Translations under genes and position numbers: made by a program
In this document: piece after piece, positions 55,821 through 64,000 of the stretch
Layout: each line of letters opens with the position of its first letter
Numbering within the stretch: the first letter of the stretch is position 1
Assembly (NCBI RefSeq): GCF_002245695.1
Contig: NZ_NOII01000001.1
Coordinates: forward strand, 744,001 to 808,000
Source of the DNA: Fictibacillus aquaticus
GTDB lineage: Bacteria; Bacillota; Bacilli; Bacillales; Fictibacillaceae
Direction: 5' to 3'
Length of the DNA: 64,000 bases
Notes under the pieces: model-generated
What the model saw: the letters and a program-made list of their open reading frames with translations, nothing else
The model's database searches: none
Told to the model about the DNA's origin: nothing

Positions 55821-57058
55821 TTCGCAGCCACCCCGCCCCAAAGCTCAAGAGCAGTGCCCAGTTCTTTATTCGTCAAAGCCGCAACATCCAGAGAAACACC
55901 GGAAACTGCAGCATCCACTGCCTGTCTGAACGCTCTTGCACCTCCTGCAGCCCCATCCGGGTGTCCGTGAATTCCGCCACCCGCATTAATGACGCTGTTG
56001 ATGCCGAAATCGCTAAAAAGCTGCGGAACAAGCCCCGGGTGAATTCCTGCAGAAGGCACCGGGAAAGCTGCACGGTGAACGGCACTTTCTTCTGTAAGTG
56101 CATTAGAAATTCCTAATGCTTCTTCACGCTTAAGAGCTACACTTCCGTACGGAGAAGGGAAAAGCCCTAGATCAGCTCCTGACCAGCGGAGAATCTTCCC
56201 GAGCAAGACAGAATAGCTGATGCCGTATAGTGCTGAAGATCCTGCTGCACCTGCCAGCGCTGGATGTGCCATGATAGGCACGGAAATTTCTTTATCCTCT
56301 GCAAGTTCCTGCAGAATATCAGGACCATATGACAATACGTTGAAAAGCAGTGCGTTCGCTCCTAGCTCAACAGCCCTTCTTGCCTTATCTCTAAGGTTCC
56401 TGCTCCTGCCTGTCAGGTTTACCGCGTACAATGTTTTCTCCCCTGTGATGGTTTCAGTTTCAGAGAGAACTTGTTTTGCTGCTGTGATCCGCTCTTCAAA
56501 TGGCGTAAGAGGATTTTCAAATAAAATTTCGTCATCTTTTACAAGGTCCACTCCGCCGAGTGACTGCTGCCGGAGCTGCTCTTTGAAGAACTCCAGATCC
56601 TTGCCGAGCACTCCTTTAAAAATGCTCATTACAAGCGGACGATTATAGACATCAAGCTTTTCTCTAATTCCGTCTACGCCGAACTTCGGCCCAGGGAACT
56701 GCTGAGCGAGAGATTTTCCCAGCTCCAAATCCACAAGCTTGATCTCTCCATCGAGTGACAGCTTGCCAAACACTGTCGTCAGTATAGCCGGCAGATCTGG
56801 AGAAAAATTAGCGGCTGGATACGATATTTTCAGCAAGCCTTTTGTTCTGCTGCTACCCAGGTATTGATCTGCAGCGCTGTCGCTTTCAAGCTCCGTCACA
56901 GACTCAACAGTCCCTTTATGTTTTTCAAGCTGATCTTTTTCAAGCTGAGGCAGATTGGTCCAAGAACCGACAGTCAGCCCAAGAGCGATATCTTCTGCCT
57001 TTTTATTCAAGTTTCCTTTTTTATCATGAACGAGATAGGTTGCCGTTACTTTTCCCAA
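55817..57058 (-). CDS. mtnW: RuBisCO-like DK-MTP-1-P enolase MtnW
   Basis: A 413-residue RuBisCO-like protein that enolises 2,3-diketo-5-methylthiopentyl-1-phosphate. The Rubisco-type active-site loop [14 protein letters not shown] contains the Lys and the Asp/Glu metal ligands, and the C-terminal [17 protein letters not shown] is the phosphate loop. TTG 57058 is preferred because AAGGAG lies nine bases upstream; GTG 57067 abuts that site. First gene of the operon after the SAM riboswitch. Confidence 0.94.
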   Translation of the reverse strand: MGKVTATYLVHDKKGNLNKKAEDIALGLTVGSWTNLPQLEKDQLEKHKGTVESVTELESDSAADQYLGSSRTKGLLKISYPAANFSPDLPAILTTVFGKLSLDGEIKLVDLELGKSLAQQFPGPKFGVDGIREKLDVYNRPLVMSIFKGVLGKDLEFFKEQLRQQSLGGVDLVKDDEILFENPLTPFEERITAAKQVLSETETITGEKTLYAVNLTGRSRNLRDKARRAVELGANALLFNVLSYGPDILQELAEDKEISVPIMAHPALAGAAGSSALYGISYSVLLGKILRWSGADLGLFPSPYGSVALKREEALGISNALTEESAVHRAAFPVPSAGIHPGLVPQLFSDFGINSVINAGGGIHGHPDGAAGGARAFRQAVDAAVSGVSLDVAALTNKELGTALELWGGVAAK

Positions 57059-57183
57059 TATAGTCACTCCTTCAATTGCATATGTCCTTCTTACAGTAAA
57101 TGCAGGATTAATGGGACATGCTTGTACATTTCCCTAAGGTATAAAAAAGAGGCAATAAGCACATTCTTTTTCAACTATTTCCA

Positions 57184-57349
57184 TACAAAAAGCCCCTTCT
57201 CGAGGAAGGGGCGCGCATATAAACACGGTTCCGCTTCCTCTCATCTGCCAGCTATTTAAAAGCTGCAAGAATTAGCACCGTTTTCACCGAAATGGTAAAT
57301 GGTTGCCGGGTTTCATAGGGCCAGTCCCTCCACCTGCTCTTGATAAGAG
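57184..57349 (-). ncRNA. SAM-I riboswitch controlling mtnWXBD
   Basis: The aptamer spans 57349 to 57238 on the minus strand. P1 arms are CTCTTATC and GATGAGAG, the conserved GGTGGAGGGACTGGCCC leads to GAAACCCGGCAACC, and GGTGCTAATTC follows. A terminator stem (57192-57199 with 57205-57212) and TTTTG follow. High SAM should stop transcription before mtnW. A strong promoter lies just upstream (57388-57416). Confidence 0.97.
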
Positions 57350-57387
57350 AAAATACAAAATTGTTTGAATTTATTAATTTAATTGTG

Positions 57388-57416
57388 ATTATGACAGGGT
57401 GTGAATTGACTGTCAA
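57388..57416 (-). promoter_or_regulatory. Promoter of the mtnWXBD riboswitch leader
   Basis: On the minus strand, a perfect TTGACA (57411-57416) and CATAAT (57388-57393) are spaced exactly 17 bp, directly after the mtnE stop codon. Confidence 0.82.
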
Positions 57417-58592
57417 CTATTTTTGAAAATTAATTTTCGTGATTCGGTCTGCCGCCTCAATTAGTCTTTCCTCTGTTGTAAGAAGTCCTGCACGTACAAA
57501 TCGGTCTCCTTCACTGCCGAATCCGACGCCTGGAGCTACAACCACGTGAGCTTTCTCTAAAAGCAGATCAGAGAACGATTCTGATGTGTACCCATCTGGC
57601 ACAGGCAGCCAGCAGAAAAAAGAACCTTTTGGCGCTTTCACGTCCCAGCCGTTTTCCTGCAGCCGCCCGATAAATGCGTTCCGCCTGCTTTCATAGGTGG
57701 CCGAAAGATCCGCGACACAATCCTGCGGTCCTGTAAGAGCTACTGCTGCCGCTTCTTGAACAGCTCCAAATAAACTTACATAAAAATGGTCCTGAATCAG
57801 GTTTAAACTCTCGATTACTTTTTCGTTGCCGACAGCAAAACCGACTCTCCAGCCTGCCATATTATATGTTTTGGATAACGTATAAATCTCAATTCCAACA
57901 TCCTTTGCGCCTTTCGACTGAAGAAAGCTAGGCGGCTTCTCCCCGTCAAAGCCAATTGCTCCATATGCAAAATCATGTACGACAAGAATATCGTGCTTGT
58001 CTGCCAGCGCCGCCGTCTCATCAAAGAATTCATGCGTTGCCGTGCCGGCCGTCGGGTTATTTGGATAGTTTAAGAATAATAGCTTCGCATCGTCCAGTAC
58101 GTTTGCTGCAATTGAGCTGTAATCAGGGAGAAAATCATTTTCCTCACGCAGCGGCATGAAGTGTGTCTTCGCATTCGCCATCGCGATTCCAGATAAGTAA
58201 TCAGGATAGCCGGGGTCCGGTACTAAAGCAGTGTCACCTGCGTTCAGGAAGCATTGCGAGATTTCTACGAGTCCTGCTTTTCCGCCAAACAAAACAGCCA
58301 CTTCCTTCTCAGGATCGAGCTTCACTCCGTATTCTCGCAAATAAAACTCACATGCTGCTTTTTTTAGAAAGTCATATCCCCGGAAAGGAGAATATTTATG
58401 ATATTGAGGATTGCCGGCCGCCTCCTGTACTGCTTTTACAATATGCGGCGGTGTTGGAAGGTCAGGATTGCCCTGTCCTAGATTTATAATGTCATAGCCT
58501 TGTGCTGCATAGCTGCTGACTTTTTTTACGAGTTTCGCAAAAAATTGCTCCGGCAGCTTATTCATCACATCTGCCTGTTCAAACCGTTTCAA
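57417..58592 (-). CDS. mtnE: Methionine salvage aminotransferase MtnE
   Basis: A 391-residue PLP-dependent class I/II aminotransferase, orthologous to B. subtilis MtnE (YkrV), that converts 2-keto-4-methylthiobutyrate to methionine. Landmarks are NLGQGNPDLPTP, FLNYPNNPTAG and the PLP lysine in YTLSKTYNMAGWR. TTG 58592 fits AGGAAG spacing and the family N-terminus; GTG 58601 abuts the site. It is monocistronic between its own start region and the promoter of mtnW, and has no riboswitch of its own visible. Confidence 0.93.
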   Translation of the reverse strand: MKRFEQADVMNKLPEQFFAKLVKKVSSYAAQGYDIINLGQGNPDLPTPPHIVKAVQEAAGNPQYHKYSPFRGYDFLKKAACEFYLREYGVKLDPEKEVAVLFGGKAGLVEISQCFLNAGDTALVPDPGYPDYLSGIAMANAKTHFMPLREENDFLPDYSSIAANVLDDAKLLFLNYPNNPTAGTATHEFFDETAALADKHDILVVHDFAYGAIGFDGEKPPSFLQSKGAKDVGIEIYTLSKTYNMAGWRVGFAVGNEKVIESLNLIQDHFYVSLFGAVQEAAAVALTGPQDCVADLSATYESRRNAFIGRLQENGWDVKAPKGSFFCWLPVPDGYTSESFSDLLLEKAHVVVAPGVGFGSEGDRFVRAGLLTTEERLIEAADRITKINFQK

Positions 58593-58693
58593 TCGATCCA
58601 CTTCCTGTCTATTATGAATGTTCTTGAAATTCTAATGAGTAATGTTATACGCTATGTTTAATTCTGTCAAAGACAATTTTGGAGGGCAAACAT

Positions 58694-59473
58694 TTGAAAA
58701 TTACATGCGTGCAGTTCGACGTCATATATGGAAAACCAGATGAAAACAGAAAGAAAGCTTCCGGATGGATCAGCAAAGCTGCTGATGAAGGCGCTGATGT
58801 TATTGTCCTGCCTGAGCTTTGGGATACAGCATACGACCTTGAGCGGCTCTCAGAGATTGCCGATACAGAAGGGAAAAACGCGATAGAATTCCTGAAACCT
58901 CTTGCCAAAAAGCATAACGTCAACATCGTTGGCGGATCAATCGCATACGAAAAGAATGGAAATGTTTCAAATACAATGCTTGTGTTTGGCCGTGATGGTT
59001 CTGTCATCAGCAAATACAGTAAAGCTCATTTAATCCGGCTCATGAATGAGGAAAAGTTTATCACCCCTGGCAGTGAAACATCACAATTCCGGATTGATGA
59101 TGTTCCAAGCGCAGGTTTGATATGCTATGACATCAGGTTTCCAGAATGGGTTCGAAAAGTTGCCCTTGAAGGCGCTAAAATAATTTTTGTTCCTGCTCAA
59201 TGGCCAATTCAGCGTGACAAACACTGGCGCACTCTTTTGACTGCTCGTGCCATTGAAAACCAATGCTACGTTGTTGCATGTAACCGCAGCGGGAAAGACC
59301 CTGATAACACGTTCGCCGGCCAGTCTCTCATTATTGATCCATGGGGGGAAATTGCAGCCGAGTCTGGTGCTCACGAAGAAACCTTGCTGTCAGCAGAAAT
59401 CAATCCTTCACTTGTCGACGAAGTAAGATCGCGCATCCCTATCTTTGAAGACCGCCGGAAAAATTTGTATTAA
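58694..59473 (+). CDS. mtnU: Carbon-nitrogen hydrolase MtnU
   Basis: A 259-residue nitrilase-superfamily amidase. The Glu-Lys-Cys triad is visible in LPELWDT, SKAHLIR and GLICYDIRFPEW. In the salvage locus it is thought to hydrolyse the 2-oxoglutaramate released by glutamine transamination (omega-amidase). TTG 58694 follows GGAGGG; TTG 58679 overlaps that site. Divergent from mtnE with a 101-base gap. Confidence 0.9.
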   Translation: MKITCVQFDVIYGKPDENRKKASGWISKAADEGADVIVLPELWDTAYDLERLSEIADTEGKNAIEFLKPLAKKHNVNIVGGSIAYEKNGNVSNTMLVFGRDGSVISKYSKAHLIRLMNEEKFITPGSETSQFRIDDVPSAGLICYDIRFPEWVRKVALEGAKIIFVPAQWPIQRDKHWRTLLTARAIENQCYVVACNRSGKDPDNTFAGQSLIIDPWGEIAAESGAHEETLLSAEINPSLVDEVRSRIPIFEDRRKNLY

Positions 59474-59480
59474 ACTTTTG

Positions 59481-59510
59481 TTGACAATACAACAACTTAT
59501 GATTTAGTAT
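59481..59510 (+). promoter_or_regulatory. Promoter of the mtnKA riboswitch leader
   Basis: A perfect TTGACA (59481-59486) and TAGTAT (59505-59510) are spaced 18 bp, right after the mtnU stop and about 50 bases ahead of the SAM-I aptamer. Confidence 0.65.
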
Positions 59511-59560
59511 AACGATTATGAATTGTCAGTCTAATTGACGATCCCAAATTAATAGCACGT

Positions 59561-59781
59561 CTCTTATCAAGAGCAGGTGGAGGGAATTGGCCCGATGAAG
59601 CCCAGCAACCGACCGTAATACCATTGTAAAATGGGGCTCCCTTTTTTCAGGGGGCCGCAAGGAAAAACCTTGCGCATGGCACGGTGCTAAATCCAGCAGA
59701 CTGATTTTGTCTGCGAGATAAGAGGCACGGTAACCGAATGTTCCGAGCCTCTTTCATATGAAAGAGGCTCTTTTATTTTTA
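59561..59781 (+). ncRNA. SAM-I riboswitch controlling mtnKA and transporter
   Basis: The aptamer spans 59561-59724, P1 arms CTCTTATC and GATAAGAG. The core GGTGGAGGGAATTGGCCCGA and GAAGCCCAGCAACC is followed by GGTGCTAAATCC. The region between GCAACC and GGTGCTAA is about 80 bases, much longer than in the other copy, and holds extra hairpins. The terminator is a palindrome at 59745-59770 followed by TTTTATTTTT. SAM excess should shut off mtnK, mtnA and the ABC genes. Confidence 0.97.
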
Positions 59782-59797
59782 TACAGGGGGAATTTTT

Positions 59798-61000
59798 ATG
59801 ACAACCGCAGCAAAAGCAGAATACAAAGCGTTAACAAACGAAGAAGCTGAAGCATTAGTAAAGAATCTCGGCTTAATAAGCGAAACTGAACTTTCCGTTT
59901 CAGAGATTGGTGACGGAAACTTAAATCTTGTTTTTAAAGTCACAGGGGTGAACGAATCCGTCATTGTAAAACAGGCCCTTCCATACGCAAAGGTGGTTGG
60001 AGAAAGCTGGCCACTCACTTTGGACCGGGCAAGGATTGAAAGTGATGCACTTATACATGCAGCCAAATATGTACCTCACCTTGTACCAAAGGTCCTTTAC
60101 ACAGACAGCATACTGGCAGTCACTATTATGGAGGACCTTTCCTCGCACACTATCGCAAGAAAAGGGCTGATCGAGAGTAATGCATACGCTTTGCTTGCGC
60201 GTGATATTGGAATTTTCGCTGCAAGGACTGCGTTTTACACGAGTGATTTTTATCTTCACCCATTCGAGAAAAAACGCCTTGTGCAATCGTTCAGCAACCC
60301 GGAGCTGTGCAAAATTACAGAAGATCTTGTTTTTACTGATCCGTTTTTTGATCATGAGACGAACGATTTCCCTGAAGAATTGCGGCCCGATGTTGAACAG
60401 CTTTGGAGTGATGCAGAACTTTGCAGAGAAGCAGGACTGCTGAAATATCAGTTTTTAACTCAGGCTGAAGTGCTGCTGCACGGAGACCTGCATACAGGAA
60501 GCATCTTCGTTAAGGAGGATTCTACTAAGGTCATCGATCCTGAATTCGCTTTTTTTGGTCCTCTCGGTTTTGACATCGGCCAGTTTATCGCTAACATCGC
60601 ATTAAATTATCTGTCACAGCATCATCATTCACAGGAACCATTTAACCGTAAAGAAACGCAGGATAAGCTGCTGAAGACAATTGAGGAAACCTGGAAAACG
60701 TTTGAGAACGAGTTTAGCAGATTGTTCCGTGAAGAAAGCACTGAACCTTTTGCAGGCACAGATGGTGTGCTAGAGAATCTGCTTGAAAAGACGTTCACAG
60801 ATGCAATCGGTTTTGCAGGCTGTGAAATCATCCGGCGGACGATCGGGCTTGCTCACGTAGCCGACCTGGACAGCATTTCATGCAGCGATGTTCAGCATTA
60901 TTTAAAAAGAAAAGCACTGAAGCTTGGTGCATCCCTCATTAAAACAAGAAGCAGTGTTACAACGATAGAACAGTTTACATCACGAGTAAGAGGTGCATAG
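59798..61000 (+). CDS. mtnK: Methylthioribose kinase MtnK
   Basis: A 400-residue kinase that phosphorylates 5-methylthioribose, the entry step of the salvage pathway. The fold is choline/aminoglycoside kinase-like, with the catalytic LLHGDLHTGSIFV and the metal-binding IDPEFAFFGPLGFDIG. AGGGGG lies upstream of ATG 59798. Four bases separate it from mtnA. Confidence 0.95.
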   Translation: MTTAAKAEYKALTNEEAEALVKNLGLISETELSVSEIGDGNLNLVFKVTGVNESVIVKQALPYAKVVGESWPLTLDRARIESDALIHAAKYVPHLVPKVLYTDSILAVTIMEDLSSHTIARKGLIESNAYALLARDIGIFAARTAFYTSDFYLHPFEKKRLVQSFSNPELCKITEDLVFTDPFFDHETNDFPEELRPDVEQLWSDAELCREAGLLKYQFLTQAEVLLHGDLHTGSIFVKEDSTKVIDPEFAFFGPLGFDIGQFIANIALNYLSQHHHSQEPFNRKETQDKLLKTIEETWKTFENEFSRLFREESTEPFAGTDGVLENLLEKTFTDAIGFAGCEIIRRTIGLAHVADLDSISCSDVQHYLKRKALKLGASLIKTRSSVTTIEQFTSRVRGA

Positions 61001-61003
61001 AAC

Positions 61004-62062
61004 ATGAGTTTAAACGATACAGAAATATCATCAGTCAGATACAAAGGTGACCACCTTCTCTTGCTCGACCAGCAGCAGCTGCCTGAGCATACTGTGTATT
61101 TAAACGTGACCACGATCAGTCATGTATGGGATGCTATCGCGAAGCTGAACGTGCGCGGTGCCCCAGCAATCGGCATTGCAGCAGCATTCGGTCTCGTGCT
61201 ATGGGCAAAACAATATAAAAGCAGCGACCTTTCATCTTTTCACGCAGAATTGAAAGAGCAGCATGATTATCTTGCCTCTTCCCGTCCAACCGCAGTGAAC
61301 CTTTTCTGGGCGATCCGGCGTGTGCTTGAAGCGGCCAAAAAAGCAGACAGTGTAGAACACGCCGTCTCATTAATTGAGTCTGAAGCGCTATTAATCCAAA
61401 AAGAAGATGAAGAAACGTGCCGCAGAATTGGAGAACATGCTCTATCTCTTTTGCAGAACGGAGATGCCCTCATGACAATCTGCAATGCAGGCGGGATCGC
61501 AACAGCGCGCTACGGAACAGCACTCGCTCCTTTTTACATAGCAAAAGAAAAAGGATGGGAGCTCTCTGTCTATGCAAACGAAACAAGGCCGGTTCTCCAG
61601 GGTTCAAGGCTGACAGCATGGGAGCTTCAGGCGAACGGGATCGATGTCACGCTCATCACCGACAATATGGCCGCTCACACTCTCAAAACGAAAAACATCG
61701 CAGCTGTTATCGTAGGGTGTGACCGTGTAGCGGCTAACGGAGATACAGCCAACAAAATTGGAACGTTCGGCCTCGCACTTCAGGCGAAAGCTCTCGGGAT
61801 TCCGTTTTATGTTGCTTCTCCCCTTTCAACGGTCGATCTGGCTACTGAAACTGGCGACGACATTCCCATCGAAGAACGGCCTGCAGAAGAAGTGACGCAT
61901 ATTGGCGGAAAAAGGATTGCGCCTGAAGGGATCAAGGTGTTTAATCCGGCGTTCGATGTAACACCGGCACAATATATTTCAGCGATTGTTACAGAAAAAG
62001 GAATTGTAAAAGGCGATTATAAAAACCAGCTGCCTAAGCTCTTTGAGGAGGAAACACGATGA
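61004..62062 (+). CDS. mtnA: Methylthioribose-1-phosphate isomerase MtnA
   Basis: A 352-residue isomerase of the eIF2B-like family converting methylthioribose-1-phosphate to methylthioribulose-1-phosphate. Conserved segments are [31 protein letters not shown] (with the catalytic Cys) and [16 protein letters not shown] (with the catalytic Asp). Its stop overlaps the start of the following binding-protein gene (ATGA). Confidence 0.95.
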   Translation: MSLNDTEISSVRYKGDHLLLLDQQQLPEHTVYLNVTTISHVWDAIAKLNVRGAPAIGIAAAFGLVLWAKQYKSSDLSSFHAELKEQHDYLASSRPTAVNLFWAIRRVLEAAKKADSVEHAVSLIESEALLIQKEDEETCRRIGEHALSLLQNGDALMTICNAGGIATARYGTALAPFYIAKEKGWELSVYANETRPVLQGSRLTAWELQANGIDVTLITDNMAAHTLKTKNIAAVIVGCDRVAANGDTANKIGTFGLALQAKALGIPFYVASPLSTVDLATETGDDIPIEERPAEEVTHIGGKRIAPEGIKVFNPAFDVTPAQYISAIVTEKGIVKGDYKNQLPKLFEEETR

Positions 62063-63192
62063 AACAATGGAAACCTGCCGCTTCAGCTCTTCTGGCATTC
62101 AGCTTGCTGCTTGCCGGCTGTTCAAGTGAACAAGATGCAGTAAACAAACCTGCTGCCGCAAACAAACAAGAAAAAACGGCTGAACCAGCAAAGACTGCCG
62201 CGGGTTCTCAAGACTCTAAAGAAATTCCAGAAGCCGTTAAAAAACCTCTTAAGATCGCTGCAGTCGTGCAGCTTTCAATCGGAACCTTCTCCTCACAGTA
62301 CGCACAAGGCTTGAAAGAGCAAGTGAGTGAGTTTGGCGGAGATGTTCAAATTTACAACGCGGATAATGATCTGTCGAAAATGGCTTCTTATGTAGAAAAC
62401 GCGATCAGCCAGAAGGTTGACGGTATCCTGCTTGACCATGGCCGTGCAGACGCACTTGCACCAAGTGTAAAAAAGGCTGTCGCAGCAGGAATTCCTGTCG
62501 TTTCATTCGACAGCGACTTGAACATTCCTGGCGTGACGGTGATCGACCAGGATGATTACAGCCTAGCCTGGAACTCCCTGAGGACAATGGCTCAGGATCT
62601 CAACGGCAAAGGCGAGATCGTGTACGTTTGGGTCGGCGGGTTTACACCGATGGAGCGCAGAAATGTCATCTATGAAGCGTTTAAAAAGCGCTATCCGAAC
62701 ATTAAAGAAATTGCCCGGTTCGGAAACGCCAGCCAAAACACGGCTCTCGACACACAGTCACAAATGGAAGCCCTGCTTCAAAAGTATCCGAATAAAGGTG
62801 ACATCGATGCAGTATTCGCTCCATGGGACGAATTCGCAAAAGGTGCCTCACGGGCAATCAAACAAGCCGGCAGAGATGAAATCAAGGTTTACGGAATCGA
62901 TTTGAGTGACGAAGACCTGCAGCTTATTCAAGAAAAAGGCAGCCCGTGGGCCGCGACGGCTGCAACTGATCCGGCTGATGTAGCAAGACTTCAGGTTCGC
63001 TTCTTGTATCAAAAAGTAGCAGGTGAAGAAACACCGCAAGTATACAGTGTCCAGCCTCATCTTGTACAAAAAAGCGCCCTTCCTGAAAAGAAAGTAAGCA
63101 TGGATGACATCGGACAGTACGTAGAGGGCTGGGGAAAATCAGACGCTGCCGTCTCCGCGTGGATGGAAACGCTAAAGAAGGAACAGAAATAG
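62059..63192 (+). CDS. Sugar-type ABC substrate-binding lipoprotein (putative methylthioribose receptor)
   Basis: A 377-residue periplasmic-binding-protein type 1 (ribose/galactose family) lipoprotein. The lipobox is LLAGCSS, with an Ala/Lys/Glu-rich linker to about residue 60. The domain starts [20 protein letters not shown] and includes [16 protein letters not shown] and [20 protein letters not shown] precedes ATG 62059 inside mtnA, and its stop overlaps the ATPase start. Within the SAM-controlled mtnKA operon, methylthioribose is the most economical ligand, but this is inference. Confidence 0.85.
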   Translation: MKQWKPAASALLAFSLLLAGCSSEQDAVNKPAAANKQEKTAEPAKTAAGSQDSKEIPEAVKKPLKIAAVVQLSIGTFSSQYAQGLKEQVSEFGGDVQIYNADNDLSKMASYVENAISQKVDGILLDHGRADALAPSVKKAVAAGIPVVSFDSDLNIPGVTVIDQDDYSLAWNSLRTMAQDLNGKGEIVYVWVGGFTPMERRNVIYEAFKKRYPNIKEIARFGNASQNTALDTQSQMEALLQKYPNKGDIDAVFAPWDEFAKGASRAIKQAGRDEIKVYGIDLSDEDLQLIQEKGSPWAATAATDPADVARLQVRFLYQKVAGEETPQVYSVQPHLVQKSALPEKKVSMDDIGQYVEGWGKSDAAVSAWMETLKKEQK

Positions 63193-64000
63193 TGAGCAGT
63201 CTGCAGCTGAGAAATATCAGAAAATCTTTCGGTCGCCAGGACGTACTGAAAGGTGTCAGCTTAACCATTTCCCCAGGTGAAGTGCATGCGCTTTTAGGTG
63301 CCAACGGAGCTGGAAAAAGCACGCTCATGAAAATACTGTCAGGCGATTATTCCAAAGACAGCGGAACGATCACCTTAAACGGTTCAGAAGTTTCCGTTGC
63401 TTCACCGAGAGACGCGATCAGGCTTGGTATTGAGATGGTCGTCCAAGAACCTGACACGGCACTCGTCCCCTCATTAACAGTTGCCGAAAACGTGACAATG
63501 GAGGACCTTCTATCAGGTCCTTCCTTCATCAGCTGGAATAACCGCAGGAAAAAAGCACGCCAGCATCTGCAGCTCGTAGGACTCTCTATTTCTACAGAAA
63601 AATTAATATCTGAATGCTCACTTGCAGAAAAGCAATTGATCCTTCTAGCACGGGCATTGTCCAAACATGCTTCGTTCATCATCCTTGATGAACCGACTGC
63701 GGCACTCAGCCAAAACGAAACAGACCGGCTGTTCTCTGTTATCAATTCTTTAAAAAAGCAAGGCATCGGGTTTGTCTTCATCTCCCATCGCCTTCCTGAA
63801 ATTTTTAAACTGTGCGACCGCATTACCGTTTTAAAGGATGGAAACGATGTTCTTTCGGCTCCAACAACAAGCACGAACGCTGATGAAGTGATTCAGCATA
63901 TGATCGGCGAGCTGCTCATATTGGAAAAAGAGCATGTTACGAATAAAAAAGATGCCGTTCTACTTGAAGCTCATTCTTTCCATGTTCCAAAAACAGGCCA
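63192..64000 (+). CDS. Sugar-type ABC ATPase (partial, runs off window)
   Basis: A frame beginning GTG 63192, overlapping the previous stop by one base, continues to the right edge. It encodes an ATPase of the RbsA/MglA class: Walker A GANGAGKST, signature-like SLAEKQLILLARAL (LSxAExQ type rather than LSGGQ) and Walker B FIILDEPTAAL, followed by the H-loop FISHRLPEI. Family members contain two ATPase halves, so about 230 more residues and then a permease are expected beyond the edge. Confidence 0.88.
   Translation, partial: MSSLQLRNIRKSFGRQDVLKGVSLTISPGEVHALLGANGAGKSTLMKILSGDYSKDSGTITLNGSEVSVASPRDAIRLGIEMVVQEPDTALVPSLTVAENVTMEDLLSGPSFISWNNRRKKARQHLQLVGLSISTEKLISECSLAEKQLILLARALSKHASFIILDEPTAALSQNETDRLFSVINSLKKQGIGFVFISHRLPEIFKLCDRITVLKDGNDVLSAPTTSTNADEVIQHMIGELLILEKEHVTNKKDAVLLEAHSFHVPKTG

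Overview
This window looks like a chromosomal segment of a low-GC, endospore-forming Firmicute of the family Bacillaceae. Gene order and sequence are Bacillus subtilis-like: spxH-pepF-coiA, mecA, yjbE, spx-yjbC, the opp operon, trpS-yjbA, fabH-fabF, comZ-med, yjzC/yjzD, yitU/yitV, ku-ligD, mdx and mtn. The accessory spacing and the dispersed GC-rich repeat suggest a relative such as Fictibacillus or an environmental Bacillus; that genus-level guess is inference. There is no rRNA, tRNA, prophage, insertion sequence or CRISPR array.

Positions 1-8.5 kb hold the proteolysis and competence adaptor neighbourhood: the 3' end of spxH, pepF, coiA, a cardiolipin synthase, mecA, a TerC-type membrane protein, spx, an overlooked 44-residue basic ORF, and yjbC. 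Positions 8.5-19 kb hold dispersed repeat copy A, a small membrane protein, a UbiD-family decarboxylase, an HD-domain protein, a DegV lipid-binding protein and the complete oppABCDF oligopeptide importer, with a terminator-like hairpin between oppA and oppB. Positions 18.7-29.5 kb hold a DUF3899 protein, a tryptophan T-box with trpS, yjbA, repeat copy B, fabH-fabF behind a FapR operator, a YppG-like protein, comZ, med, an epimerase/hydrolase pair, tspO and small conserved proteins.

Positions 29.5-42 kb hold yitV, yitU, several small spore-former proteins, an SGNH hydrolase, an acetyltransferase, a Nfu N-domain protein, a YitT transporter, a second DegV, repeat copy C, an orphan histidine kinase, an SDR oxidoreductase and a non-homologous end-joining cluster. 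In that cluster LigD is split into separate ligase and polymerase proteins. Positions 40.9-49.2 kb form a maltodextrin island: a LacI-type regulator, a membrane-anchored alpha-amylase, an mdxEFG-like importer and a divergent cyclomaltodextrinase whose leader contains a terminator hairpin. Positions 49-54 kb hold a MATE exporter, an asparagine synthase and an AI-2E family permease.

Positions 54-64 kb are a complete methionine salvage locus (mtnD, B, X, W, E, U, K, A). It is governed by two SAM-I riboswitches on opposite strands, with expression platforms of their own. The mtnKA operon runs directly, with overlapping or abutting genes, into a sugar-type ABC importer (binding lipoprotein, then an ATPase cut by the window edge). 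This is most simply explained as a methylthioribose uptake system feeding MtnK.
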